From assembly GCA_028277885.1 (NCBI GenBank), contig JANQFK010000015.1, positions 1-64,000 of the forward strand: a DNA stretch of 64,000 nucleotides. The letters are read 5' to 3'. Positions 1 through 8,134 of this stretch are shown here, in pieces. Positions within the stretch are counted from its first letter, which is position 1. Every line of letters begins with the position of its first letter. A model generated the notes under the pieces. That model did no database searches. It saw only the letters and a list, made by a program, of their open reading frames with translations, and had not been told where the DNA came from. Position numbers and translations under genes: made by a program. This stretch comes from Myxococcota bacterium (GTDB lineage Bacteria; Myxococcota_A; UBA9160; UBA6930).

Positions 1-508
1 GCTCGCCCAGGGCCGCGGCGCGGTCGTACCCGACTCCCGAGACGACGTCGACCTTCTCGACGAAGCAGCGCGGGCCGTGGTCCGGCACCCAGTAGCTGGT
101 GGGGTGGGAGATGGTGTTGCCCGGAGCACCGCGCATGCCGAGGAGCTGGGCCTTGGGCTTCTCGAAGGGGCCGATGCAGGCGAAGTTGTGGTTGCCGTGG
201 CGATCGATCTGGCTCGCCACCATCACCACGTGGCGGCGCCCGGACCAGAGCAGGTCGAAGACGCTGCGGAAGGGCAGCCAGCCCTCGACGATCGCCTCGC
301 CCGCCGCCTCACCGCTCACCGGCGGCACGTCGGCGCGAAGGAACGCGATCCCGTCGGTCAGCATCAGGTCGGGCTCGAAGGTCAGCTTCGCGAGCCGCGC
401 CCCCACCGCGGGCACGGTGCCGAAGGAGCTGGCCAGCACCTCGCCGTCGCCACGGAACACCTCCGCCACCGCGACGGCGCACACCTCGGCCCGGGTGGCG
501 TCGCTCAC
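1..508 (-). CDS. CoA-transferase family beta subunit (IpdB-like), 3' end cut by window edge
   Basis: Reading the minus strand from GTG at 508 gives a continuous frame to the window edge that begins VSDATRAEVCAVAVAEVF and contains ASSFGTVPAVGARLA, MVASQIDRHGNHNF and SHPTSYWVPDHGPRCF. This is the pattern of the small subunit of the glutaconate/IpdAB CoA-transferase family. The GTG overlaps the TGA of the alpha subunit (GTGA), so the two subunits are translationally coupled. In actinobacteria IpdAB opens the last ring in steroid breakdown. Nothing else in this window proves that pathway here, so the substrate is open. About 169 residues are visible; the C-terminus lies outside. Confidence 0.85.
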   Translation of the reverse strand, partial: MSDATRAEVCAVAVAEVFRGDGEVLASSFGTVPAVGARLAKLTFEPDLMLTDGIAFLRADVPPVSGEAAGEAIVEGWLPFRSVFDLLWSGRRHVVMVASQIDRHGNHNFACIGPFEKPKAQLLGMRGAPGNTISHPTSYWVPDHGPRCFVEKVDVVSGVGYDRAAALGE

Positions 509-1374
509 GAGCCGCCCCGCTCGGCGCTTCGCGCGCGCACCGCCGCCTGGTAGGCGGCCTCGTCCTCCAGCTCGAGGTAGCGCGACCGGAACGCCGCCCA
601 GGCCTCGGCGTCGTTCACGCTCTTCGCGTACTCGCGCTGGAAGGCCTCGTCGCGCCCGTAGTCGGGCGGGCACTCGGTGAAGTGGGCGCCGCCCGGGGCC
701 TCGACGACGCCGTCCACCAGGGCGCGGTGGATCTTGAGCGTGTGGACCGAGCCGCCCTTCAGCAGGTCCGAGGTCTCCACGAGCTTCTCGCAGGAGAGGA
801 AGCGGCGCTTGGCCGCCATGCAGAACAGGTCGTCGAAGTACGGGTCCGGCCCGAGGAACTGCCCGTTGCCCCGCGCGTCGGCACGGTTCATGTGCACCAG
901 CGCCACGTCGAGCTCGATGGCGGGCATGGCGACCAGCTCCTCGCCGTCCGCGTAGGGGGAGCGCACGGTGCGCAGCTCCGGGTTCACGCGCATCACGTCC
1001 GAGCCCAGGCCCGAGCGGGTGGGCAGGAAGGGCAGGCGCAGCCCGGCCGCGTAGAGGCCCCACTGGAGCATGCCCTCGTCGAGCTCGGCGGCCTCGATGG
1101 CGCCGGCCTGGCGCGCGGCGCGGAAGGCCGGCTCGAGGGGGATCGAGTCCAGCGAGACGAAGCCGTAGACGACCCGCCGCACCTTGCCGGCCTTGCAGAG
1201 CAGGCCCACGTCGGGCCCCCCGTAGGCGACGAGGGTCAGGTCCCGCAGGTCCGAGCGCAGGATCTCCCGCACCAGGGACATGGGCTTGCGGCGCGAGCCC
1301 CAGCCGCCGATCCCGATCGTCATCCCGTCGCGCAGCTCGGCGACGACCTCACGCTCGGTGGTGCGCTTGTCCAT
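505..1374 (-). CDS. CoA-transferase family alpha subunit (IpdA-like)
   Basis: 289 residues. After the start (MDKRTTEREVVAELRDG) come the CoA-transferase N-terminal signature MTIGIGGWGSRRKPM, the ILRSDLRDLTLVAYGGPDVG strand and a central DVALVHMNRADARGNGQFLG segment typical of glutaconate CoA-transferase/IpdA subunits. I chose ATG 1374 because the 41 residues upstream in the same frame are unlike the family, and because a TACCAT promoter hexamer lies 8 bases before it. The gene is coupled to the beta subunit by a GTGA overlap and faces the subtilase gene divergently across about 110 bases. The enzyme probably forms an alpha2beta2 complex acting on an acyl-CoA; the substrate is not visible from sequence. 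Confidence 0.86.
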   Translation of the reverse strand: MDKRTTEREVVAELRDGMTIGIGGWGSRRKPMSLVREILRSDLRDLTLVAYGGPDVGLLCKAGKVRRVVYGFVSLDSIPLEPAFRAARQAGAIEAAELDEGMLQWGLYAAGLRLPFLPTRSGLGSDVMRVNPELRTVRSPYADGEELVAMPAIELDVALVHMNRADARGNGQFLGPDPYFDDLFCMAAKRRFLSCEKLVETSDLLKGGSVHTLKIHRALVDGVVEAPGGAHFTECPPDYGRDEAFQREYAKSVNDAEAWAAFRSRYLELEDEAAYQAAVRARSAERGGS

Positions 1375-1382
1375 CGGGCCGG

Positions 1383-1388
1383 ATGGTA
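1383..1388 (-). promoter_or_regulatory. -10-like hexamer TACCAT for the IpdAB-like operon
   Basis: On the minus strand TACCAT ends 8 bases before ATG 1374, one of many TANNNT boxes at this spacing in the window. No convincing -35 is visible. Confidence 0.45.
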
Positions 1389-1400
1389 TACGAGACGTAT
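1388..1400. promoter_or_regulatory. Palindromic operator candidate (ATACG-AGA-CGTAT)
   Basis: A perfect 5-bp inverted repeat with a 3-base spacer sits directly upstream of, and touches, the TACCAT box of the CoA-transferase operon. A protein bound here would block the promoter. Short ACG/CGT half-sites continue toward 1412. TetR-family regulators of acyl-CoA catabolism commonly use sites of this form; which regulator binds is unknown and no regulator gene adjoins. Confidence 0.45.
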
Positions 1401-1487
1401 CGTTCCGTAAACGAGCCAACACAAGCCCATCGGCCGCGCCACAGCACTCCGGGGCCGCGAGGGGCTGGCCCCCGAGGGGAGCGCTCG

Positions 1488-4400
1488 TTGAAGGCACGCA
1501 CCGCCAAGGCCCGGTCCCTGCTGCTGGGCCTGCTGCTCGCGGTCTGGGGGCCCGCCGCCGGCGCCGCCGTCCCCTACCCCGAGTGCGCGCTCCCGGCCTG
1601 CGACCCCGCCTGCGCGATCGGCGACCCGGCGTGCACGGGCCCCGACGACTACGCGGACTACCTCTTCCTCGCGCCGGGCGTGCTGCCCGACGACCTGCGC
1701 TTCGATCCGGCGGACCCCACCCGCGGCGACGACTGGCTCTACTTCGGCCGCGTCGGGAGCGGGCCGGCGGCGGGCGTCACCGTGGGGATGAACGTGGTGG
1801 GCGCCTGGACGCTCTCCACCGGGCGGCCCGACGTCGTGGGGGCGGTGCTCGACAGCGGGATCCGCTGGCGGCAGCGCGACCTCGCCCGCAAGGTGGCGCT
1901 CAACGTCGCCGAGCTGCCGCTGCCGGCGGGCTGCCCCGCCCACCGCGACTGCAACGCCGACGGCGTCGTCAACGTGGACGACTTCGCGGGCGCCGCCTGC
2001 CCGGGCGGCCCCGTGGCCGACGCCAACGCGAACGGCTTCCTCGACGGACAGGACCTGATCCTGCTGTGCTCCGACGGCGTCGACGACGACGCCAACGGCT
2101 ACGTGGACGACATCGCGGGCTGGGACTTCCAGCACGACGACAACGACCCCGAGGACGACACCGACTACGGCCACGGCACCGGCGAGGCCGGCGACCAGGT
2201 GCACGAGGCCGACAACGGCGGCAGCCAGGCCGGGGTGGCGCCGGCCTCGATGTTCCTGCCCCTGAAGGTCGCGGACAGCTTCGTCGGCGTGGACACGGAC
2301 TTCGCCACCGCCCTCGTCTACGCGGTGGACCGCGGAGTCGACTACGCGTCCGAGGCCCTCGGCACCGTGAGCCAGGGCCCCACGGGCCAGGCCGCCATCG
2401 ACTACGCGTACCGCCGCGGCGTGCCGGTGATCGCCAGCGCGGCGGACGAGCAGAGCCGCCACCACAACTACCCCGCCGCCTACGCGCACACGATCTGGGT
2501 GAACTCCATCACGACGGCCGACGGCGACTTCATCGCCGAGGGGTCGCCGCCGGACTTCACGCTCCAGAACGGCTGCACGAACCACGGCGGGCGCGCCTGG
2601 GTGGCGATCTCGAGCAACGCCTGCTCGTCCGAGGCCACCTCCCGCGCCGGCGGCCTCACCTCCCTGCTGATCGCCCACGGCAAGAGCCAGATCGAGCGCG
2701 GCGAGCTGTCCCCCTACCCGGGCTTCGGGGCGGGCCTCGACGCGCCCTACTCGGCCGAGGAGGTGCGCCAGATCTTCCGCCTGGCCGCCGAGGACGTGGA
2801 CCAGAGCGCCGACCGCACGCTCTCCTTCACCTCGACCGCCCAGCTGCTGGTGAACCTGGCGCTGTCGGCGGTGGGGTTCGAGTTCACGGCGAGCCACTTC
2901 GAGACCCAGGCGGGCTGGGACCAGTACACCGGCTACGGGAGGCCGGACGCCGAGGCCATGCTGCGCGTCACCCAGGACCGCATTCCGCCCGAGGCGGACT
3001 TGACGGGCAGCCTGCGCTGGTTCGACACCCTGGATCCCGCGCGGACTCCCTCGGTGGCGGTGACCGGCTCGGCGGCGGCGCGGCGCGCACCCGGCGCCTT
3101 CGACTGGACGCTCGAGATCGGCTGCGGCGTGCAGCCGCTGGCCTTCGACGCGCTGGACTCGGGAAGCTCGAGCGAGCCGCTCGAGGGCGCGGTGCTCCAC
3201 GACTGGTCGCCCGGCGCGACGGCGGCGGCCTGCGGCTTCGACCCCGAGGAGCCCCTCGAAGATCCCGACGGCCACACCGTGACGCTGCGCCTGCGGGTCA
3301 CGGACTCACGCGGCAACGTGGGCGAGGACCGCCGCACCGTCGCGATCCACTCCGACCCCTCCCTCGCCTTCGCGCCCCTCGACCTCGGCGCCTCGGGGGA
3401 GGGCGCACCGACCCTCGCCGACGTGGACGGCGACGGCGTGCTCGACGTCGTGGTCGGCACCACCGCCGGCGAGATCCACGTGCTCGACGGCCGCGACGGC
3501 GCCTCGCTGCCCGGGTTCCCGGCCTTCACCGACGAGATCCCGGTGCATCCCTCGCCCGCCTGGGCGAGCGGCGAGGTTCCGGTGCCGCGGGAGTCGGTGC
3601 TGGCCGCCACCGCGGTGGACGACCTCGACGGCGACGGCGTGCCCGAGATCGTGGCCACGACCCTCGAGGGCGGCGTCTACGTCTTCGACGCCACGGGAGG
3701 CCTGCGGGCGGGCTTCCCGGTGCGCACGGACCCGGCGCGCTCGAGCCGCGCCGTGATCGATCGCTTCAACGACGCGGACCCGGGCATCGCGGCGGCGCCC
3801 ACCCTCGCGGACCTCGACCCCGGCGCGCCGGGCACGGACCTCGAGATCGTGGTCGCCGCCCTCGACGGCCACGTCTACGCCTGGCGCCACGATGGCTCGG
3901 CGCTGACGGGCTTCCCGGTGAAGCTCGCCGACCCGGCCGAGGTGGCGATCGATCCCGCCACCGGGAAGCTCACGCCGGCGCCCGGCGGCAACGCCCAGAC
4001 GCGCCTGGCCAAGATCATCGGCTCGCCCGCGGTGGGGGACCTCGACGGCGACGGCAGCCTCGAGATCGTGGCCGCCACCAACGAGGAGTACCGCGGGTCG
4101 GCGGGCTTCGACGCGCCCTCGCGCACCTTCTCGCTGCTGCTCTCCATCGTGGAGAACACGGGCGACTTCGATGCCCTCGACCTCGACGTCTCCGGTCGCG
4201 TCTACGCGCTCAACCACGACGGCAGCCCGGTCACGAGCGCCCACGGCGAGCCCGCCGCCTGGCCCGCACGGGTGCCGATGCTGATCTCCCAGCTCCTGCC
4301 CACGGTGGGGACCGGCACGCCGGGCACGCCGGCGCTGGCCGACGTGGACGGCGACGGACGCCTCGCGGTGGCGATCTTCGCCTCCACGGGCCCGGCGATG

Positions 4401-5363
4401 CTCTTCGACGGCAGCGGCGCCTCGCGCTTCCCGGACCTCGGTGGCCGTCTCCAGCCCCTCGCCATCGACTTCCCGGGCGGGCCGCCCGGGCAGACCGGGT
4501 TCCCCGAGGTGCCGGCCACGGCGGGCTCCGCCGACGCGCCCTTCTTCCCGGGCCTCGGCTCCGGCGCCTTCGGCGACCTCGACGGCGACCAGCTGCCCGA
4601 GTACGTGGCCCCCACCGCGGGCCTGCGCGTGCTCCTCGACGCGCTGCTTCCCGGCTCCCAGGAGTTCTCGGACCACCAGATCGCGGCCTGGGACCCGCGC
4701 AGCGGGGGCGTGCTGCCCGCCTTCCCGCGCGTGATGGACGACCTCCAGTTCCTGGGCGGCCCGAGCCTCGCCGACGTGAGCGGCGACGGCCGCGCCGACG
4801 TGGTGAACGGGAGCGGCGTCTACCTGGTGCGCGCCTACACGGCGGAGGGCTCCACGCCCGCGGGCTTCCCGAAGTTCACCCACGGCTGGGTGCTGGCGTC
4901 GCCCGCGGTGGGCGACGTGGACGGCGACGGCCGCAGCGAGGTGGTGGCGATCACGCGCGAGGGGAACCTCTACGTCTGGAACACGCCGGGCGTGGCGGAC
5001 GAGCCGGCCATCGCCTGGCAGGGCTTCGCCCGGGACCGCCGCAACAGCGGCAACCTCGAGTCCGGCGTCGCCGTCACCGGCGCGGTGCGGGGCGATCTCG
5101 ACGCCGACCGGGACGTGGACACCGGCGACCGCGACGCGCTGCTCGCCGCCTTCGGGGTGCGCGAGGGCGAGCCGGGCTTCCTCACCGCGGCGGACCTCGA
5201 CCGCGACGGCCGCATCACCTTCGTGGACTACCAGCGCTGGATCGAGGCGTTCCGCTTCTACCTGGACGCCCAGCCGCCCGCGCCGCTCTGCGGCCTCCTC
5301 GGCGTGGAGCCGCTGCTCCTCGCCGCGCTCGTGCTGCGGCGCCGGCGAGGGAGGACCCGGTGA
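1488..5363 (+). CDS. Exported subtilase-like (S8) protein with FG-GAP/VCBS repeats, dockerin-like EF hands and a Cys-led sorting tail
   Basis: About 1291 residues from TTG 1488, chosen because a signal peptide (LKARTAKARSLLLGLLLAVW...) follows and GAGGGGAG lies 6 bases upstream; the frame is open back to 1383. Residues ~115-390 are an S8 domain with Asp122 (VLDSGI), His229 (YGHGTG) and Ser381 (CSSEATS, replacing the usual GTSMATP). The oxyanion Asn position appears to be Asp320 (SAADEQ). Residues ~640-1180 hold about eight FG-GAP repeats with calcium loops such as DVDGDGVLDVV. At ~1200-1255 two DxDxDxD-type loops resemble a dockerin. The end is CGLLGVEPLLLAALVLRRRR, resembling Cys-based MYXO-CTERM-type tails. 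Likely secreted or surface-attached; proteolytic activity is uncertain. Confidence 0.85.
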   Translation: MKARTAKARSLLLGLLLAVWGPAAGAAVPYPECALPACDPACAIGDPACTGPDDYADYLFLAPGVLPDDLRFDPADPTRGDDWLYFGRVGSGPAAGVTVGMNVVGAWTLSTGRPDVVGAVLDSGIRWRQRDLARKVALNVAELPLPAGCPAHRDCNADGVVNVDDFAGAACPGGPVADANANGFLDGQDLILLCSDGVDDDANGYVDDIAGWDFQHDDNDPEDDTDYGHGTGEAGDQVHEADNGGSQAGVAPASMFLPLKVADSFVGVDTDFATALVYAVDRGVDYASEALGTVSQGPTGQAAIDYAYRRGVPVIASAADEQSRHHNYPAAYAHTIWVNSITTADGDFIAEGSPPDFTLQNGCTNHGGRAWVAISSNACSSEATSRAGGLTSLLIAHGKSQIERGELSPYPGFGAGLDAPYSAEEVRQIFRLAAEDVDQSADRTLSFTSTAQLLVNLALSAVGFEFTASHFETQAGWDQYTGYGRPDAEAMLRVTQDRIPPEADLTGSLRWFDTLDPARTPSVAVTGSAAARRAPGAFDWTLEIGCGVQPLAFDALDSGSSSEPLEGAVLHDWSPGATAAACGFDPEEPLEDPDGHTVTLRLRVTDSRGNVGEDRRTVAIHSDPSLAFAPLDLGASGEGAPTLADVDGDGVLDVVVGTTAGEIHVLDGRDGASLPGFPAFTDEIPVHPSPAWASGEVPVPRESVLAATAVDDLDGDGVPEIVATTLEGGVYVFDATGGLRAGFPVRTDPARSSRAVIDRFNDADPGIAAAPTLADLDPGAPGTDLEIVVAALDGHVYAWRHDGSALTGFPVKLADPAEVAIDPATGKLTPAPGGNAQTRLAKIIGSPAVGDLDGDGSLEIVAATNEEYRGSAGFDAPSRTFSLLLSIVENTGDFDALDLDVSGRVYALNHDGSPVTSAHGEPAAWPARVPMLISQLLPTVGTGTPGTPALADVDGDGRLAVAIFASTGPAMLFDGSGASRFPDLGGRLQPLAIDFPGGPPGQTGFPEVPATAGSADAPFFPGLGSGAFGDLDGDQLPEYVAPTAGLRVLLDALLPGSQEFSDHQIAAWDPRSGGVLPAFPRVMDDLQFLGGPSLADVSGDGRADVVNGSGVYLVRAYTAEGSTPAGFPKFTHGWVLASPAVGDVDGDGRSEVVAITREGNLYVWNTPGVADEPAIAWQGFARDRRNSGNLESGVAVTGAVRGDLDADRDVDTGDRDALLAAFGVREGEPGFLTAADLDRDGRITFVDYQRWIEAFRFYLDAQPPAPLCGLLGVEPLLLAALVLRRRRGRTR

Positions 5364-5893
5364 GGCTCCACGCGATCGCTCTCTGGGCATTGCTGCTCGC
5401 CACGAGCGCCCAGGCGACCGTCGTGCGCTTCGAGCCGGCCACCGCGCAGGTGGCGGCCGGCAGCTCGTTCCAGGTGGAGCTCGTGGCGCAGCTCGACGAG
5501 CCGGTGCTGGGCTTCGGCCTCGACCTCGACCTGCGCGGCGTGGCCCTCGAGGGGCCGCCCCTCATCGGACCGGCCTGGCTCCCCGTGGAGGCGGCGGACG
5601 GCGACGGCCTCGCCGGCGTCGCGTTCCCGGACGGGGTGGCGGGGGACCGCGTCCTGCTGGCGACCCTGCCGCTCGTGGCCGGCGAGCCCGGCGTCGCGCG
5701 GCTCTTCACCGGCTTCACCGTGGGCGACCTCACCGAGGGCTTCGCCCTCGACCCGAGCGGCTTCGCGTCGCCGGTGGGCTTCGAGAGCGCCGAGATCCGC
5801 ATCGTGCCCGAGCCGGGCGGCGCGCTGCTGTGCGGCGCCGCACTGACCGGCCTCGCCCTCAGTAGAAGACGATGGACTCGCGCTGCGCGCTGA
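5360..5893 (+). CDS. Cohesin-like domain PEP-CTERM protein
   Basis: 177 residues from GTG 5360, which overlaps the TGA of the subtilase gene (GTGA) and has GGGAGGA upstream. A signal peptide (VRLHAIALWALLLATSAQA) is followed by a beta-rich domain, VVRFEPATAQVAAGSSFQVE then VLGFGLDLDLRG, which matches the start of cohesin-like domains. The C-terminus is VPEPGG, a hydrophobic stretch, then SRRRWTRAAR: a PEP-CTERM sorting signal normally cleaved by an exosortase. No exosortase gene is in this window. The pairing with a dockerin-like tail on the preceding protein suggests a non-covalent surface pair, which is inference. The gene overlaps the convergent ATPase by 35 bases. Confidence 0.75.
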   Translation: MRLHAIALWALLLATSAQATVVRFEPATAQVAAGSSFQVELVAQLDEPVLGFGLDLDLRGVALEGPPLIGPAWLPVEAADGDGLAGVAFPDGVAGDRVLLATLPLVAGEPGVARLFTGFTVGDLTEGFALDPSGFASPVGFESAEIRIVPEPGGALLCGAALTGLALSRRRWTRAAR

Positions 5894-7991
5894 TCTCCAC
5901 GGTGCGCTGCATGACGCCGCCGTCCTCGAGACGCACCACGATGCGGCGGCGTCCCACCTGGACCGGAGCCTGCGAGATGGGCGCCTCGCCGATGCTGCGT
6001 CCGTCGATCTCGACGCGGGCGCCGACGGGCGCCTCGATGTCGACGGCGACGTACCCGGCTGCGGGCGGCGCCGGGTTCGGCCCGGGCGCGCGCTGCGGCT
6101 CCGCGAGCGCCACCGGCTCGGCCTCGGCGAGCGGCTCGGTCCCGGCCTCTCCGCGCGGTGTCGCGACGTCGCTCGCGCTCGGCTCCTCCGGCGGGCTCGC
6201 CGTGGCGTCCGCCGTCGTCGGCACCTCGGGCGCGGCCACGGTGGCGTCGGGCTCCGGCTCGACGCGCACGACGTCGGTGCCGGACTCCGCCGCGGACGGG
6301 GAGACGGGCGCGCTCTCCCGCTCGTCGACGCGCCCGGGAGTCGGCTCCGCGACGGGCTCCGGCGTCTCGACCGCGGCCACCACGACCTTGCCGTCGGAGC
6401 CGTCGGAGCGGGTGGGCTCCTCGGGTGCGGGCGTCGCCGGAGGCAGCGGCCGCGACTGCGGCTCGGCGGGCACCGGGGCCGGCGCGATCGGCTGCGGAGC
6501 CGACGGCGTCGCGGTCGGGGCACCGCTCGTCTCGGGGCTCGGCGCGTCCGGCGCCTCGGCGGCGGGCTCATCGACCGGTACGGGCACCACGAGGGCGGGA
6601 GCCCGAGGCGGTGCCGTGGGCCGGCGCTCGGGCGGCGCGGCGGCGACGTCCACGGACGGGCGCGTTGCCTGCGTGGGTCCGGGCTCCTCGCCGGGGCCCG
6701 CCAGGAAGACGCCGAGCGCCACCGCGGCCAGTCCGGCAGCGAGCGCGCCGGCCACGACGAGCCGACGGTCCGGGCCGCCTCGCTCCTCGCGCTCCTCGTC
6801 GAGCCGCGCGGCGCGGCGCTCGCGCAGCGAGGCGATCGTCATGGGCGCCTCGACGGGCTCGGGCGGAGGCGCGTCCGGTTCCTCCTCGGCGAAGAGCTCC
6901 TCCTGGGCGGGCTCCTGGCTCGCCGCGATGGGAACGGGCTCCCGGGTCGGCTCCTCGGTGGGCTCGGGCAGCGGCTCGGGCGCCGCGGTCGGCGTCGCAT
7001 CCTCCTCGCCGGGCTCCGCGGGACCGGCGACGACGGTCTCCTCGACGGCGGTCGGCGCGTCCGCGGCCTCGACGGCGGGCGTCTCGACCGGTTCGGGCGC
7101 AGGCTCGGCCGCGGCGGCCGCGGCGGCCGCGGCGGCCGGGGAGGGCGCGGCGAGCGGCTCGGGCACGAGCACCGGCGCCGGGACCGGTGCGGCCACCTCC
7201 TCCTCGATGTCGGCCAGCGCGTGGATGGCCTCGCGCGGCGGCGGCGCCGGGCCGCCGCGCAGCACCTCGGTGGCGGCCACCTGCACCAGGCCGGGGACGC
7301 CCTCGGCGGCCACGTGCAGCGCGTCGATCGCGCTCGCGTCGAAGCGCCCCCGCGCGACCGGGTCGAGGTGCTCGAAGCGCACCAGCATGGCGCGCAGGTA
7401 GGCCCCGGTCTCGTCGCGGGTCATGGGCTCGGAGAGCTGCACCACGGACAGCTCCACGCCGGCCTGCTCGAAGACCCGCCAGGCGCGGGCGTGGTCGGCG
7501 GCGGCCAGCACCACCCGCAGGTCGCCGCCGGAGGCCTGCACCATCTCGAACAGGCGCTGGCCCGTGCGCAGCGGGAGCGCGTCGGCGTCGTCGATGAGGA
7601 GCAGCACGCCGAAGTCCTGGTCCGGCCCGCGGCGCGCCGCCTTCAGCAGCGCGGCCTCGGGGTCGTCGGTGGGCAGCTCGTCGAGCTCCATCAGGGCCCA
7701 GCGGCACAGGTCCCGGGGCGCCAGCAGCGGGTAGGGCAGGTAGGCGGCGCGGAAGCTTCCGGCGAGGCGCTTGGCGAGCACCCGCAGCAGCAGCGTCTTG
7801 CCCATGCCCGGCGGGCCGAACAGCGCCACCGGGGCCTCGCCCAGCAGCACCCCCCGCTCGAGCTCGTCCAGCGCCCGCTCCGTGGCGGGCCGCTCCACGT
7901 AGAGGTCCGGGTCCGCGAGGAGCGCGAAGGGGTCGGCCAGGGGCTGGGAGCTCACCGGCACGCCCTCGGCGACGCGCAGGCGCGCGCGCAA
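5859..7991 (-). CDS. ExeA-like AAA ATPase with proline/alanine-rich linker, one membrane segment and C-terminal PEGA domain
   Basis: 710 residues. The N-terminal ~250 residues form an ExeA/GspA-type AAA domain: Walker A GPPGMGKT at 59-66, Walker B VLLLIDDAD near 129-137. A low-complexity Pro/Glu/Ala region follows, including a run of ten alanines, then a single hydrophobic segment at ~405-430 (VVAGALAAGLAAVALGVFLAG), another Pro-rich stretch, and a PEGA-like domain at ~645-710 (VAVDIEAPVGARVEIDGRSI). The topology suggests a cytoplasmic ATPase and a periplasmic sensor or wall-binding tail. It resembles the ExeA gene at 51.2 kb, which instead ends in a peptidoglycan-binding domain. Start taken as the long frame start; no strong SD is seen. 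Confidence 0.75.
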   Translation of the reverse strand: MRARLRVAEGVPVSSQPLADPFALLADPDLYVERPATERALDELERGVLLGEAPVALFGPPGMGKTLLLRVLAKRLAGSFRAAYLPYPLLAPRDLCRWALMELDELPTDDPEAALLKAARRGPDQDFGVLLLIDDADALPLRTGQRLFEMVQASGGDLRVVLAAADHARAWRVFEQAGVELSVVQLSEPMTRDETGAYLRAMLVRFEHLDPVARGRFDASAIDALHVAAEGVPGLVQVAATEVLRGGPAPPPREAIHALADIEEEVAAPVPAPVLVPEPLAAPSPAAAAAAAAAAEPAPEPVETPAVEAADAPTAVEETVVAGPAEPGEEDATPTAAPEPLPEPTEEPTREPVPIAASQEPAQEELFAEEEPDAPPPEPVEAPMTIASLRERRAARLDEEREERGGPDRRLVVAGALAAGLAAVALGVFLAGPGEEPGPTQATRPSVDVAAAPPERRPTAPPRAPALVVPVPVDEPAAEAPDAPSPETSGAPTATPSAPQPIAPAPVPAEPQSRPLPPATPAPEEPTRSDGSDGKVVVAAVETPEPVAEPTPGRVDERESAPVSPSAAESGTDVVRVEPEPDATVAAPEVPTTADATASPPEEPSASDVATPRGEAGTEPLAEAEPVALAEPQRAPGPNPAPPAAGYVAVDIEAPVGARVEIDGRSIGEAPISQAPVQVGRRRIVVRLEDGGVMQRTVEISAQRESIVFY

Positions 7992-8088
7992 CGCCCCGGG
8001 AGATCACGCTGTTGGCCGCCGAACCGCATCGTTCCGCCCTGCACCGGCAGCCGCGGGCCGCACCGGCGCGCCCACGGCGAAGGGAGCC

Positions 8089-8094
8089 ATTCTA
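8089..8094 (-). promoter_or_regulatory. Candidate -10 hexamer TAGAAT for the AAA/PEGA gene
   Basis: On the minus strand GAGTAGAAT lies about 98 bases before the predicted start at 7991. A similar GAGTAGAAC occurs upstream of the PQQ dehydrogenase start at 10102. Spacing is longer than for other promoters here, so this is weak. Confidence 0.25.
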
Positions 8095-8134
8095 CTCGAT
8101 CAGGCACTGGCAGCGGGGAGAAGGTTCCCGGGAG

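Noticed and set aside
1280..5893. Long Arg/Gly-rich open frame in another phase of the subtilase region
   Set aside because: It is the GC-skew shadow of the true genes; only its end (5360-5893) is a real gene with its own start.
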